A DNA stretch of 28,345 nucleotides from the NCBI GenBank assembly GCA_045653945.1, contig JAZOML010000007.1:1-28345 (forward strand), given 5' to 3'. Source of the DNA: SIG673 sp045653945. GTDB taxonomy: Bacteria; Bacillota; Clostridia; Oscillospirales; CAG-272. The position numbers were made by a program, and so were the translations under genes. Below, one piece after another: positions 7,481 to 15,510 of this stretch; position 1 is the first letter of the stretch, and each line of letters opens with the position of its first letter. A model generated the notes under the pieces. It did no database searches and had not been told where the DNA came from. It worked only from the letters and a program-made list of their open reading frames with translations.

Positions 7481-10273
7481 TTAATCAAACAACCCTTTAC
7501 CGCAGCACTGCTTGTATTTTTTACCGCTACCGCAGGGGCAGTCGGAGTTTTTGCTTATGCCGTTTACCTTGATAGTAACAGTGCGGTTTGGCTGCTGAGA
7601 GTTCGGGCGGGGAGAACCTTGTCTGGACGGCTGTGCTGCAGGAGTAAAGCCCTCGCCGGTGATTTTTGCAACCTGCGCTCTTTCAATTTTTTGTGCAGGG
7701 AATACGCTGAGTACTTCACGGGCGGTGCTTTCCTTGATTTGTGCAATCATATCGTCGAACATATCGGCGCTTACTATACGGAATTCAGTAATCGGGTCCC
7801 TTTGCGCATAAGCTTGGAGTCCTACGCTGCCCTTGAGGTCATCGACACAATCAAGGTGCTCAATCCATTTTTTATCGACGTTGCGAAGTAGAATAACTCT
7901 TTCGACCTCACGCAGGTCAGCTCCGAACAGCTCCTCCTTGGATTTATAAATGCTTTCAGCTCTTTCCAAAAGAAGCTCCTCAATATCCTCCTGCTCGATT
8001 TCCTCAAGCTCGTCCTCTGTGTATTTGAGGTCGTCTGCACTGCAAAGCAGACCGAGGAACTTACCTCTGAGCTCATCTATATTCCACTCGTCGCGGTCAG
8101 GTCCAAGACACTCTCTTACCGCCTTTTTAACAGTAAAGCTTATCATAGACTTAACGGTTTCGCTCATATCCTCGCCGTTAAGAACGTCATCTCGCTGCTT
8201 GTAGATTATCTTTCTTTGCTCGTTCATTATATCGTCGTAGCCGAGAACGGTTTTTCTGCGGTGGAAGTTTCTGCCCTCAAGCTGCTTCTGAGCCTTTTCT
8301 ATTTGCGAGGTGAGGATTTTTGAAACGATAGCCTCCTCGCCGATACCCCTGCTGACAAGACCTATAACTCTTTCGCTGCCGAAAAGACGCATAAGGTCGT
8401 CTTGAAGCGAGAGGAAGAAACGGCTCTCGCCCTCGTCTCCCTGACGTCCTGCACGTCCTCTTAGCTGGTTGTCGATACGCCTGCTCTCGTGTCGCTCCGT
8501 ACCGATAATATAAAGACCGCCGAGCTCCTTGACCTTTTTTGCGAGCGGCTCGATTTCCTTTTTATGCTCATTGTAAAGCTTTTTGTAAACCTCTCTTGCG
8601 GCAAGTACCTCGTCGCCAACGCTCATAGATGCACCAACCGCCGCACCGATTACGTCCTCGCTGTAAAGCGGAAGCTTGGTATCGGGGTCAATCATTTTGC
8701 GCATATCCTGTTTTGCAAGATGCTCCGCATTTCCACCGAGCATAATATCCGTTCCACGTCCTGCCATATTTGTAGCGATAGTTACCGCACCGAGTCTACC
8801 TGCGCCTGCAACTATATCCGCTTCCTTTGCGTGCTGCTTTGCGTTAAGCACCTTATGAGGAACTCCTATTTTAGAAAGCATTTTTGATAAAATTTCCGAT
8901 TTATCAACCGATACCGTACCTACGAGAACAGGCTGACCGCTTTCGTTACACTTTTTTATTTGATTACAAATAGCCTTGTATTTTGCTTCGATTGTAGCGT
9001 AAACGCTATCGGGGTGGTCAATACGAATCATTGGCTTGTTTGTTGGGATTTCAACAACGTCAAGCGCATAAATTTCACGGAACTCAACGTCCTCGGTAAG
9101 CGCTGTACCCGTCATACCCGAAAGCTTTGTGTAAAGACGGAAGAAGTTTTGGAAGGTAATGGTAGCAAGGGTTTTGCTTTCCTTTTGTATCTTTACCTTT
9201 TCCTTTGCCTCTATTGCCTGATGAAGACCGCCGCTGTATCTACGTCCCCGCATAAGTCGTCCCGTAAAGGAGTCAACTATAATAACCTTGCCGTTATCAA
9301 TAATATAGTCATCGTCGAGGTGCATAATGGCTGTTGCCTTGATTGCCTGATTTATATGGTGGACCAGCTCGGAATTTTCAGGGTCGGCAAGGTTATCTAC
9401 ACCAAAATATTTTTCCGCCTTTTTTACGCCGCTTGCGGTCAAAACGGTGGAACGCGACTTTTCGTCGACTGTGTAGTCGTATTTTTCTTCGATTTCCTCG
9501 TCAAGCGTCTTTGAATCTAGCTCTTTAACTCTGTACTCCTTTAGCATACGGGTAAATTTTGCCGCTTTTTCGTACAGCTCAGTAGACTCCTCGCCTGCTC
9601 CCGAAATGATAAGAGGGGTTCTTGCCTCGTCAATAAGGATAGAGTCAACCTCGTCAACTATCGCAAAGGCGTGTCCTCTTTGAACTTTGTCCTTTTTATA
9701 GACAACCATATTATCACGAAGGTAGTCAAAGCCAAGCTCATTGTTTGTACCGTAGGTAATATCGCAGGCATACGCCTGACGCTTTTCCTCCTTAGGCTGC
9801 TCGTGGTATACGAGTCCTGTTGTGAGTCCCATAAATGAGTAAACTCTACCCATTTCATCGTAGCCGACCTTTGCAAGGTATTCGTTTACCGTAACTATGT
9901 GTACGCCGTTGCCTGCAAGAGCGTTAAGATAAGCAGGAAGAACGGCAACGAGAGTTTTACCCTCACCCGTTTTCATTTCGGCAATTCTGCCCTGATGCAA
10001 AACTATACCGCCGATAAGCTGAACTCGGAAGGGACGCTTGCCAAGAACACGCGCAGCAGCCTCACGAACAGCAGCAAATGCGTCGGGAAGAATATCGTCG
10101 AGAGCTTCGCCGTTTGCAAGTCGCTCTTTAAGAGCAGGCGTTACTGCGGCAAGCTCACTGTCGCTCATAGCAGCATACTTGTCGGAAAGCTCCTCTATTT
10201 CATTTACTGTATGCTCCAGCTTTTTAAGCTGTCTTTGACTGTAAGTTCCGAAAATTTTGGTAAAAAGTCCCAT
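7481..10273 (-). CDS. secA: Preprotein translocase ATPase SecA
   Basis: A full-length 930-residue SecA, the motor that pushes unfolded preproteins through SecYEG. Visible in order: Walker A in EMKTGEGKTLVA (about 100-110), the DEVDSILIDEARTPLIISG helicase motif near 210, the preprotein-binding domain, FFRLYTKLSGMTGTA, TNMAGRGTDIMLGG in NBD2, and QLRGRAGRQGDEGESRFFLS. The C-terminus ends in a zinc-binding SEC-C tail with C912, C914, C923 and C924 (CxCx8CC), which contacts SecB-like partners or the membrane. The ribosome binding site is CGGAGA, about 6 bases before the ATG. The gene opens an operon that continues into two membrane proteins and dnaE. The common Firmicutes neighbour prfB is not here. 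The product would export the LivJ lipoprotein precursor, among others. Confidence 0.98.
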   Translation of the reverse strand: MGLFTKIFGTYSQRQLKKLEHTVNEIEELSDKYAAMSDSELAAVTPALKERLANGEALDDILPDAFAAVREAAARVLGKRPFRVQLIGGIVLHQGRIAEMKTGEGKTLVAVLPAYLNALAGNGVHIVTVNEYLAKVGYDEMGRVYSFMGLTTGLVYHEQPKEEKRQAYACDITYGTNNELGFDYLRDNMVVYKKDKVQRGHAFAIVDEVDSILIDEARTPLIISGAGEESTELYEKAAKFTRMLKEYRVKELDSKTLDEEIEEKYDYTVDEKSRSTVLTASGVKKAEKYFGVDNLADPENSELVHHINQAIKATAIMHLDDDYIIDNGKVIIVDSFTGRLMRGRRYSGGLHQAIEAKEKVKIQKESKTLATITFQNFFRLYTKLSGMTGTALTEDVEFREIYALDVVEIPTNKPMIRIDHPDSVYATIEAKYKAICNQIKKCNESGQPVLVGTVSVDKSEILSKMLSKIGVPHKVLNAKQHAKEADIVAGAGRLGAVTIATNMAGRGTDIMLGGNAEHLAKQDMRKMIDPDTKLPLYSEDVIGAAVGASMSVGDEVLAAREVYKKLYNEHKKEIEPLAKKVKELGGLYIIGTERHESRRIDNQLRGRAGRQGDEGESRFFLSLQDDLMRLFGSERVIGLVSRGIGEEAIVSKILTSQIEKAQKQLEGRNFHRRKTVLGYDDIMNEQRKIIYKQRDDVLNGEDMSETVKSMISFTVKKAVRECLGPDRDEWNIDELRGKFLGLLCSADDLKYTEDELEEIEQEDIEELLLERAESIYKSKEELFGADLREVERVILLRNVDKKWIEHLDCVDDLKGSVGLQAYAQRDPITEFRIVSADMFDDMIAQIKESTAREVLSVFPAQKIERAQVAKITGEGFTPAAQPSRQGSPRPNSQQPNRTVTIKVNGISKNSDCPCGSGKKYKQCCGKGLFD

Positions 10274-10315
10274 TTTAATCTCCGTTTCAAGAATTTATAG
10301 AAATTTTAGTGCAAA

Positions 10316-10344
10316 ATATTAGTATAAGTACAAATATTATACAA
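10316..10344 (-). promoter_or_regulatory. Candidate sigma-A promoter for secA operon
   Basis: On the minus strand TTGTAT (10339-10344) and TAATAT (10316-10321) are exactly 17 bases apart, about 43 bases upstream of the secA ATG and just downstream of the trmL terminator. The position between a terminator and a long operon supports it. Confidence 0.6.
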
Positions 10345-10355
10345 GGATATTATAA

Positions 10356-10407
10356 TAAAAAATGCAATTTACTGATAATATTTTGTAAATATTACCGCAA
10401 ATTGCAT
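10356..10407 (-). terminator. Intrinsic terminator of the lepA-hemW-trmL unit
   Basis: Arms ATGCAATTT (10362-10370) and AAATTGCAT (10399-10407) pair perfectly. Interior bases AATATT pair again around an ACAA loop, giving a long AT-rich hairpin. On the minus strand it is followed by a run of T, and it begins seven bases after the trmL stop. Confidence 0.75.
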
Positions 10408-10413
10408 CATTTT

Positions 10414-10902
10414 TCATCTATAAACTGTTGGATTGTTGGTAAGTCCCGGATATCCCTGCTGACGTAACACCTCGTAAGCGCCGATAGCTACGGAATTTGA
10501 AAGGTTCAGGCAACGAAGCTCATCTCTCATCGGTATTCTTACCGAACGGTGCATATTTTCCGCAACAAGCTGCTTTGGGAGTCCCGCCGTTTCTTTGCCA
10601 AACACAAGGAAAACTCGCTCGGGATAGACTATTTCGCTGTGCATTTTCGTTGCCTTCGTAGAGAAGAAATAGAGATTTTCGCCTTTTGTGATTTCAAGAA
10701 AAGCATCAAGACTGTCATAGTATGTTATATCAAGCTTGTCCCAATAATCAAGTCCCGCTCTTTTTAGCTTTTTGTCGTCAATTTCAAAGCCCATAGGCTT
10801 TACTATATGTAGCGCCGCCCCCGTAACCGCGCACGTTCTCGCAACGTTACCGGTATTTTGCGGTATTTCAGGCTCAACCAATACTAAATTTAAATTCGCC
10901 AT
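10414..10902 (-). CDS. trmL: tRNA (cytidine(34)-2'-O)-methyltransferase (TrmL-like, SPOUT)
   Basis: 162 residues, the usual length for TrmL, which uses S-adenosylmethionine to methylate the 2'-OH of the wobble base 34 of leucine tRNAs. The SPOUT trefoil-knot motifs are present: the N-terminal EPEIPQNTGNVARTCAVTG block, VFGKETAGLP (motif 2) near residue 98, and the C-terminal LNLSNSVAIGAYEVLRQQG (motif 3). This compact form lacks any extra RNA-binding domain. The gene begins 12 bases after the hemW stop, so it is the last member of a lepA-hemW-trmL set and is followed by an intrinsic terminator. The substrate assignment rests on the small TrmL subfamily and could in principle be another SPOUT 2'-O-methyltransferase. 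Confidence 0.9.
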   Translation of the reverse strand: MANLNLVLVEPEIPQNTGNVARTCAVTGAALHIVKPMGFEIDDKKLKRAGLDYWDKLDITYYDSLDAFLEITKGENLYFFSTKATKMHSEIVYPERVFLVFGKETAGLPKQLVAENMHRSVRIPMRDELRCLNLSNSVAIGAYEVLRQQGYPGLTNNPTVYR

Positions 10903-10914
10903 TTTTATATCCTT

Positions 10915-12039
10915 TCAGTCAAACAGTACGCTTGAAAGTATAGCGTTTGATACGTTAAAACCCTTTTCGGTGAAAAATATTCTTCCGTTTTTCCTTTGCA
11001 TAAGCCCTTGGTCGATGAATTTTTGTATACGGTCAAGGTAAACGTCGGCATCGGGTGTCAGTGAAAGAAGCTCGCTTTCGGAAAAGCCTCTTGTAAGGCG
11101 TAAGGAAAGCATAATAAATTCAGTGATTTTGTCCTGATTGTCAAGCTCCTCGTCAATACACAAAACGGATGAAAAATCTTCGCTTTCAAGGTATACGTCT
11201 ATGTCATTTTTTGTGTGGAACCGTTTCCCTTTAAAGTAAGAATAAGCTCCTGCGCCGAAGCCGAGATACTCGCCCTGCGACCAATAGCCGAGATTGTGAG
11301 CGCACTCATATCCCTGCCTTGCAAAATTTGAAATTTCATACCGAGTATAGCCGTTTCGGGCAAGTAAGTCAATCGCTTTTGAGTACATAGAAATACACTC
11401 GTCCTCGCTTGGGAAGGTATACGTGTGTCGATTTTTGCATAAAGGAGTGCCTTCCTCGAGCTGAAGACCGTATGCCGAAATATGCTCGGGCGCAAGCTCG
11501 ATAATCTTGCTTACCGTGTCAAGAAAGCTCTGCTCCGTCTGACTTGGAATGCCGAACATCAAATCAATGCTGATGTTGTCAAATCCGCAGCTACGGACTA
11601 GCTTGAAAGCATTTTTAGCCTCGTTAAATGAGTGTATTCTTCCAAGTAGCTCAAGCTCGTTATCTTGTGCGCTTTGAACACCCAGACTTATACGGTTTAC
11701 CCCTGCATTTTTGAGAACTGTCAGCTTGTCGGTATCAAAGGTTGCAGGATTGGCTTCGATGGTAAATTCGGCGCTGTGGGTTAGATTGAAATTAGTTTTT
11801 ATAGCTTCAATTATCATTAAAAGCTGCTCTGTTTTGAGAACTGTCGGCGTGCCGCCACCAAAGAAAACGGTGTTTACCTCCTGCTTTCCGTAAAGCTCAC
11901 TCGCTTCGCTTATATGACGGATAAGCGCAGACACGTATCGCTCTTTTTTGTCCTCGTTCACTTTGGGCAGAGAATAAAAATCACAGTAAGCACATTTTGA
12001 AACGCAAAACGGAATATGAACGTAAATACCTATTCCCAT
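10915..12039 (-). CDS. hemW: Radical SAM protein HemW (heme chaperone, formerly HemN-like)
   Basis: A 374-residue radical SAM protein. The cluster motif near the N-terminus reads IPFCVSKCAYCDFYS, that is CxxxCxxC followed by Asp-Phe. It lacks the extra cysteine (CxxxCxxCxC) typical of true coproporphyrinogen dehydrogenase HemN, which places it with HemW. GGGTPT binds SAM, GVQS follows, and YEISNFARQGYECAHNLGYW is the HemW-type block. HemW proteins bind heme and are thought to deliver it to cytochromes; genuine oxidase activity is not expected. The start has GAGGAAAG about 6 bases upstream. It lies 138 bases downstream of lepA and 12 bases before trmL. The lepA-hemW pairing is a common Firmicutes arrangement. 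Confidence 0.93.
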   Translation of the reverse strand: MGIGIYVHIPFCVSKCAYCDFYSLPKVNEDKKERYVSALIRHISEASELYGKQEVNTVFFGGGTPTVLKTEQLLMIIEAIKTNFNLTHSAEFTIEANPATFDTDKLTVLKNAGVNRISLGVQSAQDNELELLGRIHSFNEAKNAFKLVRSCGFDNISIDLMFGIPSQTEQSFLDTVSKIIELAPEHISAYGLQLEEGTPLCKNRHTYTFPSEDECISMYSKAIDLLARNGYTRYEISNFARQGYECAHNLGYWSQGEYLGFGAGAYSYFKGKRFHTKNDIDVYLESEDFSSVLCIDEELDNQDKITEFIMLSLRLTRGFSESELLSLTPDADVYLDRIQKFIDQGLMQRKNGRIFFTEKGFNVSNAILSSVLFD

Positions 12040-12177
12040 TATTCTTTCCTCGTTTCTTGTACTTACTGTGGGCGGGTAGCACCCGCGGGCATAAAATTAT
12101 TTTGGTGCAAAGTTTACACAAAGTGTAAAACTGTGGCGGTAAGAGAAGTTTTTGCGTCGTTTTTTTCAAAAAGCGAC
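12040..12177 (-). other. lepA-hemW intergenic region with two inverted repeats
   Basis: 138 bases with no gene. It contains a perfect 17-base palindrome TTTACAC-AAA-GTGTAAA (12113-12129) and a GC-rich hairpin GCGGGT-AGC-ACCCGC (12072-12086) that would lie in the hemW leader, about 33 bases before its ATG. Neither is followed by a T tract on the minus strand, so neither is a clear terminator. They could be an operator, an mRNA-processing hairpin or chance structure. Confidence 0.4.
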
Positions 12178-13989
12178 TCAGTTATCGTCAAGCTTGAGAA
12201 CAGCCATAAACGCCTCGGGGGTAACCTCAACGGTACCAAGACGACGCATCTTCTTTTTACCCTCTTTTTGCTTTTCAAGAAGCTTTTTCTTACGGGTAAT
12301 GTCGCCGCCGTAGCACTTTGCAAGAACGTCCTTACGCATAGCCTTGACGGTTTCGCGTGCGATAACCTTTCCACCGATAGCAGCCTGTATCGGAATTTCA
12401 AACAAGGCTCTCGGTATATTTTCTTTGAGCTTTTCCGCAATACGACGTGCACGTCCGTAAGCTTTTTCCTCGTGAACAATGAACGAAAGCGCATCAACGG
12501 GGTCGCCGTTAAGCAGAAAATCAAGCTTCACAAGCTTTGAGGGGAAATATCCCATAAGCTCATAATCAAGCGATGCGTAACCGCGACTGCGACTTTTAAG
12601 CGCATCGAAAAAGTCGTATATAATTTCATTTAAAGGTAGATGATAGTGAAGCTCTGTGCGTGTGCTGTCGAGATATTTCATATCAACGAACACGCCTCGT
12701 CTATCCTGACAAAGATCCATAATTCCGCCGACAAACTCAACGGGAGTTATGATGCTCGCCTTAACCATAGGCTCATACGCCTTTTCGATTTCATCGCCTG
12801 TGGGATAGTTTGAGGGGTTGTCAATGAAAATGGTCGAGCCGTCCTTTTTGTCAATTTTGTAGATAACGCTCGGTGCGGTGGTAATAATATCAAGATTGAA
12901 TTCACGTTCAAGTCGCTCTTGAATTATCTCCATATGGAGCAGTCCAAGGAAGCCGCAACGGAATCCAAAGCCGAGCGCAATAGACGTTTCGGGCTCAAAG
13001 GAAAGAGCGGCATCGTTGAGCTGAAGTTTTATAAGCGCCTCACGCAGGTCCTCATACTTTGCACCGTCCTCGGGATAAATACCCGAATAAACCATAGGGT
13101 TAACCTTTTTAAATCCGGGGAGAGCCTCCTTTGCGGGATTTTCAAAAAGTGTAACGGTATCACCAACCTGAGTATCGGAAAGCGTCTTGATTGAGGCGGT
13201 GATGTATCCAACCTCGCCTGCGCTTACACTGTCGGTCTTTGTAAGTCCAAAGGGCTCAAGCGCACCGACCTCGGTAACGTCAAATAACGCCCCCGTGCTC
13301 ATCATTTTTATCTTGTCGCCCGCTTTAACGCTACCGTCAAATACACGGATAAGAACAACAACGCCAAGATATGGATCGTAATAAGAGTCGAAAATCAAAG
13401 CCTTTAACGGAGCGTTTTCATCGCCCTTTGGGGCAGGAATACTGTCAACAACCGCCGCAAGCACGCTGTCAATGTTAAGGCCCGTTTTTGCGGAAACGGC
13501 GGGACAGTCCTCGGCGGGTATGCCGATAATTTCTTCTATTTCATTTCTTGCACGCTCAAGGTCTGCTGAGGGAAGGTCCATTTTATTTACTACGGGAACG
13601 ACCTCGAGATTTGCGTCGATAGCAAGATAAGCGTTTGCAAGTGTTTGCGCCTCGACACCCTGAGTTGCATCAACGATAAGCAATGCACCCTCGCAGGCAT
13701 TAAGAGAACGGGAAACCTCATAATTGAAGTCCACGTGTCCGGGGGTGTCAATAAGATTGAGGATATAGTCCTGTCCGTCGGTGTGGGTGTATTTCATTCT
13801 TACCGCACGTGCTTTTATGGTAATTCCACGCTCTTTTTCGAGATCCATATTATCAAGGACCTGCTCCTCCATTTCACGAGAGGTAACCGTCTTTGTTGCT
13901 TCAAGCAAACGGTCTGCAAGAATTGATTTGCCGTGATCTATATGCGCAATTATGGAAAAATTCCGTATATTTTTCTTGTTGTAGCTCAT
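12178..13989 (-). CDS. lepA: Elongation factor 4 / ribosomal back-translocase LepA
   Basis: A 603-residue translational GTPase of standard LepA length. G-motifs are all visible: G1 AHIDHGKS at 15-22, G2 ERGITIKA, G3 DTPGH, G4 NKMD and G5 SAKTG. The LepA-specific C-terminal domain is complete, with FGFRCGFLGLLHMEI and VIARETVKAMRKDVLAKCYGGDITRKKKLLEKQKEGKKKM. LepA binds ribosomes and promotes back-translocation or recovery of stalled or poorly initiated ribosomes. One oddity is that residue 23, right after GKS, is Ile where the family and EF-Tu have Thr; the Mg-binding Ser22 is intact. The ribosome binding site AAAGGTG is seven bases before the ATG, and a near-consensus promoter stands immediately upstream. 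Confidence 0.97.
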   Translation of the reverse strand: MSYNKKNIRNFSIIAHIDHGKSILADRLLEATKTVTSREMEEQVLDNMDLEKERGITIKARAVRMKYTHTDGQDYILNLIDTPGHVDFNYEVSRSLNACEGALLIVDATQGVEAQTLANAYLAIDANLEVVPVVNKMDLPSADLERARNEIEEIIGIPAEDCPAVSAKTGLNIDSVLAAVVDSIPAPKGDENAPLKALIFDSYYDPYLGVVVLIRVFDGSVKAGDKIKMMSTGALFDVTEVGALEPFGLTKTDSVSAGEVGYITASIKTLSDTQVGDTVTLFENPAKEALPGFKKVNPMVYSGIYPEDGAKYEDLREALIKLQLNDAALSFEPETSIALGFGFRCGFLGLLHMEIIQERLEREFNLDIITTAPSVIYKIDKKDGSTIFIDNPSNYPTGDEIEKAYEPMVKASIITPVEFVGGIMDLCQDRRGVFVDMKYLDSTRTELHYHLPLNEIIYDFFDALKSRSRGYASLDYELMGYFPSKLVKLDFLLNGDPVDALSFIVHEEKAYGRARRIAEKLKENIPRALFEIPIQAAIGGKVIARETVKAMRKDVLAKCYGGDITRKKKLLEKQKEGKKKMRRLGTVEVTPEAFMAVLKLDDN

Positions 13990-14021
13990 TTATAAGCACC
14001 TTTCAAAATTTATCAATTTAC

Positions 14022-14050
14022 ATTATAACGCAAATCAAGCTGAAAATCAA
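14022..14050 (-). promoter_or_regulatory. Sigma-A promoter for lepA
   Basis: Minus strand TTGATT (14045-14050), a 17-base spacer, and a perfect TATAAT (14022-14027). Transcription would start about 25 bases before the lepA ribosome binding region. Together with the livJ promoter it makes a divergent control region of 250 bases (13990-14239); between the two promoters I see only AT-rich sequence with AAAATGAA repeats and no further site. Confidence 0.75.
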
Positions 14051-14155
14051 GAGTTTTTTATATTTGCAGTATAAATTTAGAGTTAAAAATCAAAAATGCA
14101 TCGTTTTTGCTCAAAATGAACAAAAATGAATAATGAATTTTGTGTAAAATATATG

Positions 14156-14184
14156 TTGAAATTGTGAAAGAAAAGTTATATAAT
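14156..14184 (+). promoter_or_regulatory. Strong sigma-A promoter for the liv operon
   Basis: TTGAAA (14156-14161), exactly 17 bases, then TATAAT (14179-14184). The predicted leader is about 50 bases and contains a small hairpin TTTGCGT/ACGCAAA (14195-14201 with 14211-14217, 9-base loop) just before the AAAGGAG ribosome binding site at 14225-14231. No riboswitch or T-box was recognised in this leader. Confidence 0.8.
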
Positions 14185-14239
14185 TAATTTAATATTTGCG
14201 TAGTACACACACGCAAAAAAATGTAAAGGAGAAAGTAAA

Positions 14240-15418
14240 ATGAAACTTTCAAGAATTTTAGCACTCGTTCTTGCAGTTGTAATGGCAGTATCCGTATTCG
14301 CTTTTGCAGGCTGCTCCGAGGACGAAATCACTGTTCCTGAATTTTCCGATGATACAATAAAGATCGGACTTACAGGACCTCTCACCGGCGCTGCAGCTAT
14401 TTACGGTCAGGCTGTTTACAACGGTGCAAAGCTCGCAGTATATGAGATCAATGAAAAGGGCGGACTTGATAACATTAAGTTCTCGCTTGAAATGTTCGAC
14501 GATACTCACGATCCGACTAAGGTTGCTACCGGTTACGCATCTCTTGAGAGCAAGGGTATGCAGATTTCTCTCGGTACCGTAACCACAGGCCCCGGCCTTG
14601 AGTTCAAGAAGCTCTCTAACAACAAGGTATTCTTCCTTACACCCTCCGCATCCGGCGACAAGATTCCCGAATACGACAACGCATTCCAGATGTGCTTTGC
14701 TGATGGTAACCAGGGTAAGGTAGCTGCTGAGTACGTTAACTCTCTCGGAAAGACCAAGATCGGTATCTTCTACAAGACCGACGAGGACTACTCCAAGGGT
14801 ATTTACGACCAGTTCAAGGCTAACCTCGCTGCAGGTATTGAAACTGTTGAGGCATCCTTTACCGATGCTAACGCAACCGATTTCAGCACTCAGATCAACA
14901 ATCTTAAAGATTGCGACTTCATCTTTATGCCTATCTACTATACTCCCGCATCTCTCTTTATGACTCAGGCTAAGGATAAGGTAGCTGCAAACGCAACCTA
15001 CTACGGCTGCGACGGCTTTGACGGTATCGAAAGCGCTGAGGGCTTTGATATCAACGCTATCCCCCAGAAGGTATCTATGCTTTCTCACTTCAACTCCAAG
15101 GCAACCGAGGGTGCTGCTAAGGATTTCGTAGAGAAGTACACCGCTAACTTCGGCGCTGAGACTCTCAACCAGTTTGGTGCATCCGCATACGACTGCGTAT
15201 ACGCAATTTACAATGCACTTAAGGCTGCAAAGGCAGCTAACCCCTCTCTTGTTATCGACGGCTCCACCAAGGCAGCTGACCTTCTTACTATCCTTAAGGG
15301 ACAGTTTGCAGGTGGCTTCACCTTCAGCGGTGTAACCGGAACTAACATCAAGTGGGAAGCAAACGGTTACGTTAACAAGGCAGCTGTTGCTTACGTAATC
15401 AAGGAAGCTAACGCTTAA
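14240..15418 (+). CDS. livJ: Branched-chain amino acid-type ABC transporter substrate-binding lipoprotein (LivJ/LivK-like)
   Basis: A 392-residue periplasmic-binding-protein-like lipoprotein of the HAAT (LivJ/K, PF13458-type) family. A classic signal peptide (residues 1-24, MKLSR then a hydrophobic core) ends at Cys25 with AFAGC; Phe at -3 is an unusual but tolerated lipobox residue. The mature part starts IKIGLTGPLTGAAAIYGQAV, the hallmark first strand and ligand loop of this family, and ends KWEANGYVNKAAVAYVIKE. It would capture leucine/isoleucine/valine or a related amino acid outside the cell and hand it to LivHM. Codon use is strikingly biased: from codon 8 onward TTA, CTA and TCA never occur, and C-ending codons dominate, unlike livH. 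That suggests very high expression. The start has AAAGGAG eight bases upstream. The exact ligand is not decided by sequence. Confidence 0.94.
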   Translation: MKLSRILALVLAVVMAVSVFAFAGCSEDEITVPEFSDDTIKIGLTGPLTGAAAIYGQAVYNGAKLAVYEINEKGGLDNIKFSLEMFDDTHDPTKVATGYASLESKGMQISLGTVTTGPGLEFKKLSNNKVFFLTPSASGDKIPEYDNAFQMCFADGNQGKVAAEYVNSLGKTKIGIFYKTDEDYSKGIYDQFKANLAAGIETVEASFTDANATDFSTQINNLKDCDFIFMPIYYTPASLFMTQAKDKVAANATYYGCDGFDGIESAEGFDINAIPQKVSMLSHFNSKATEGAAKDFVEKYTANFGAETLNQFGASAYDCVYAIYNALKAAKAANPSLVIDGSTKAADLLTILKGQFAGGFTFSGVTGTNIKWEANGYVNKAAVAYVIKEANA

Positions 15419-15434
15419 TTTAACTATTTCAGGA

Positions 15435-15479
15435 CAATGGTTTGCTGATGCGGCTCTACGCCGTGTCAGCAAATTGTTG
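15435..15479 (+). promoter_or_regulatory. Long stem-loop between livJ and livH
   Basis: In RNA, 15435-15454 can pair with 15460-15479 over 20 base pairs (15 Watson-Crick, 5 G-U) around a 5-base loop TCTAC. The strongest part is TTTGCTGA/TCAGCAAA plus CGGC/GCCG. No U tract follows, so it is more likely a 3'-protecting or partial-attenuation hairpin that leaves more livJ than livH mRNA than a full terminator. Confidence 0.7.
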
Positions 15480-15510
15480 CTTATAAACATTTAGATAAGG
15501 AATTTTTATA

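Noticed and set aside
12165..12190. Hairpin at the lepA end as an intrinsic terminator
   Set aside because: The possible GTCG/CGAC pairing is short and has a mismatch, and no T tract follows on the minus strand, so lepA probably reads into hemW.
14185..14239. Riboswitch or T-box in the livJ leader
   Set aside because: Only about 50 bases with one small hairpin; far too short for a T-box or a known amino-acid riboswitch, and no T-box sequence was seen.
14258..15490. 410-codon open frame on the minus strand opposite livJ
   Set aside because: It is in codon register with livJ and stays open only because livJ avoids TTA, CTA and TCA. It has no family resemblance, and livJ is a clear gene with promoter, ribosome binding site and signal peptide.
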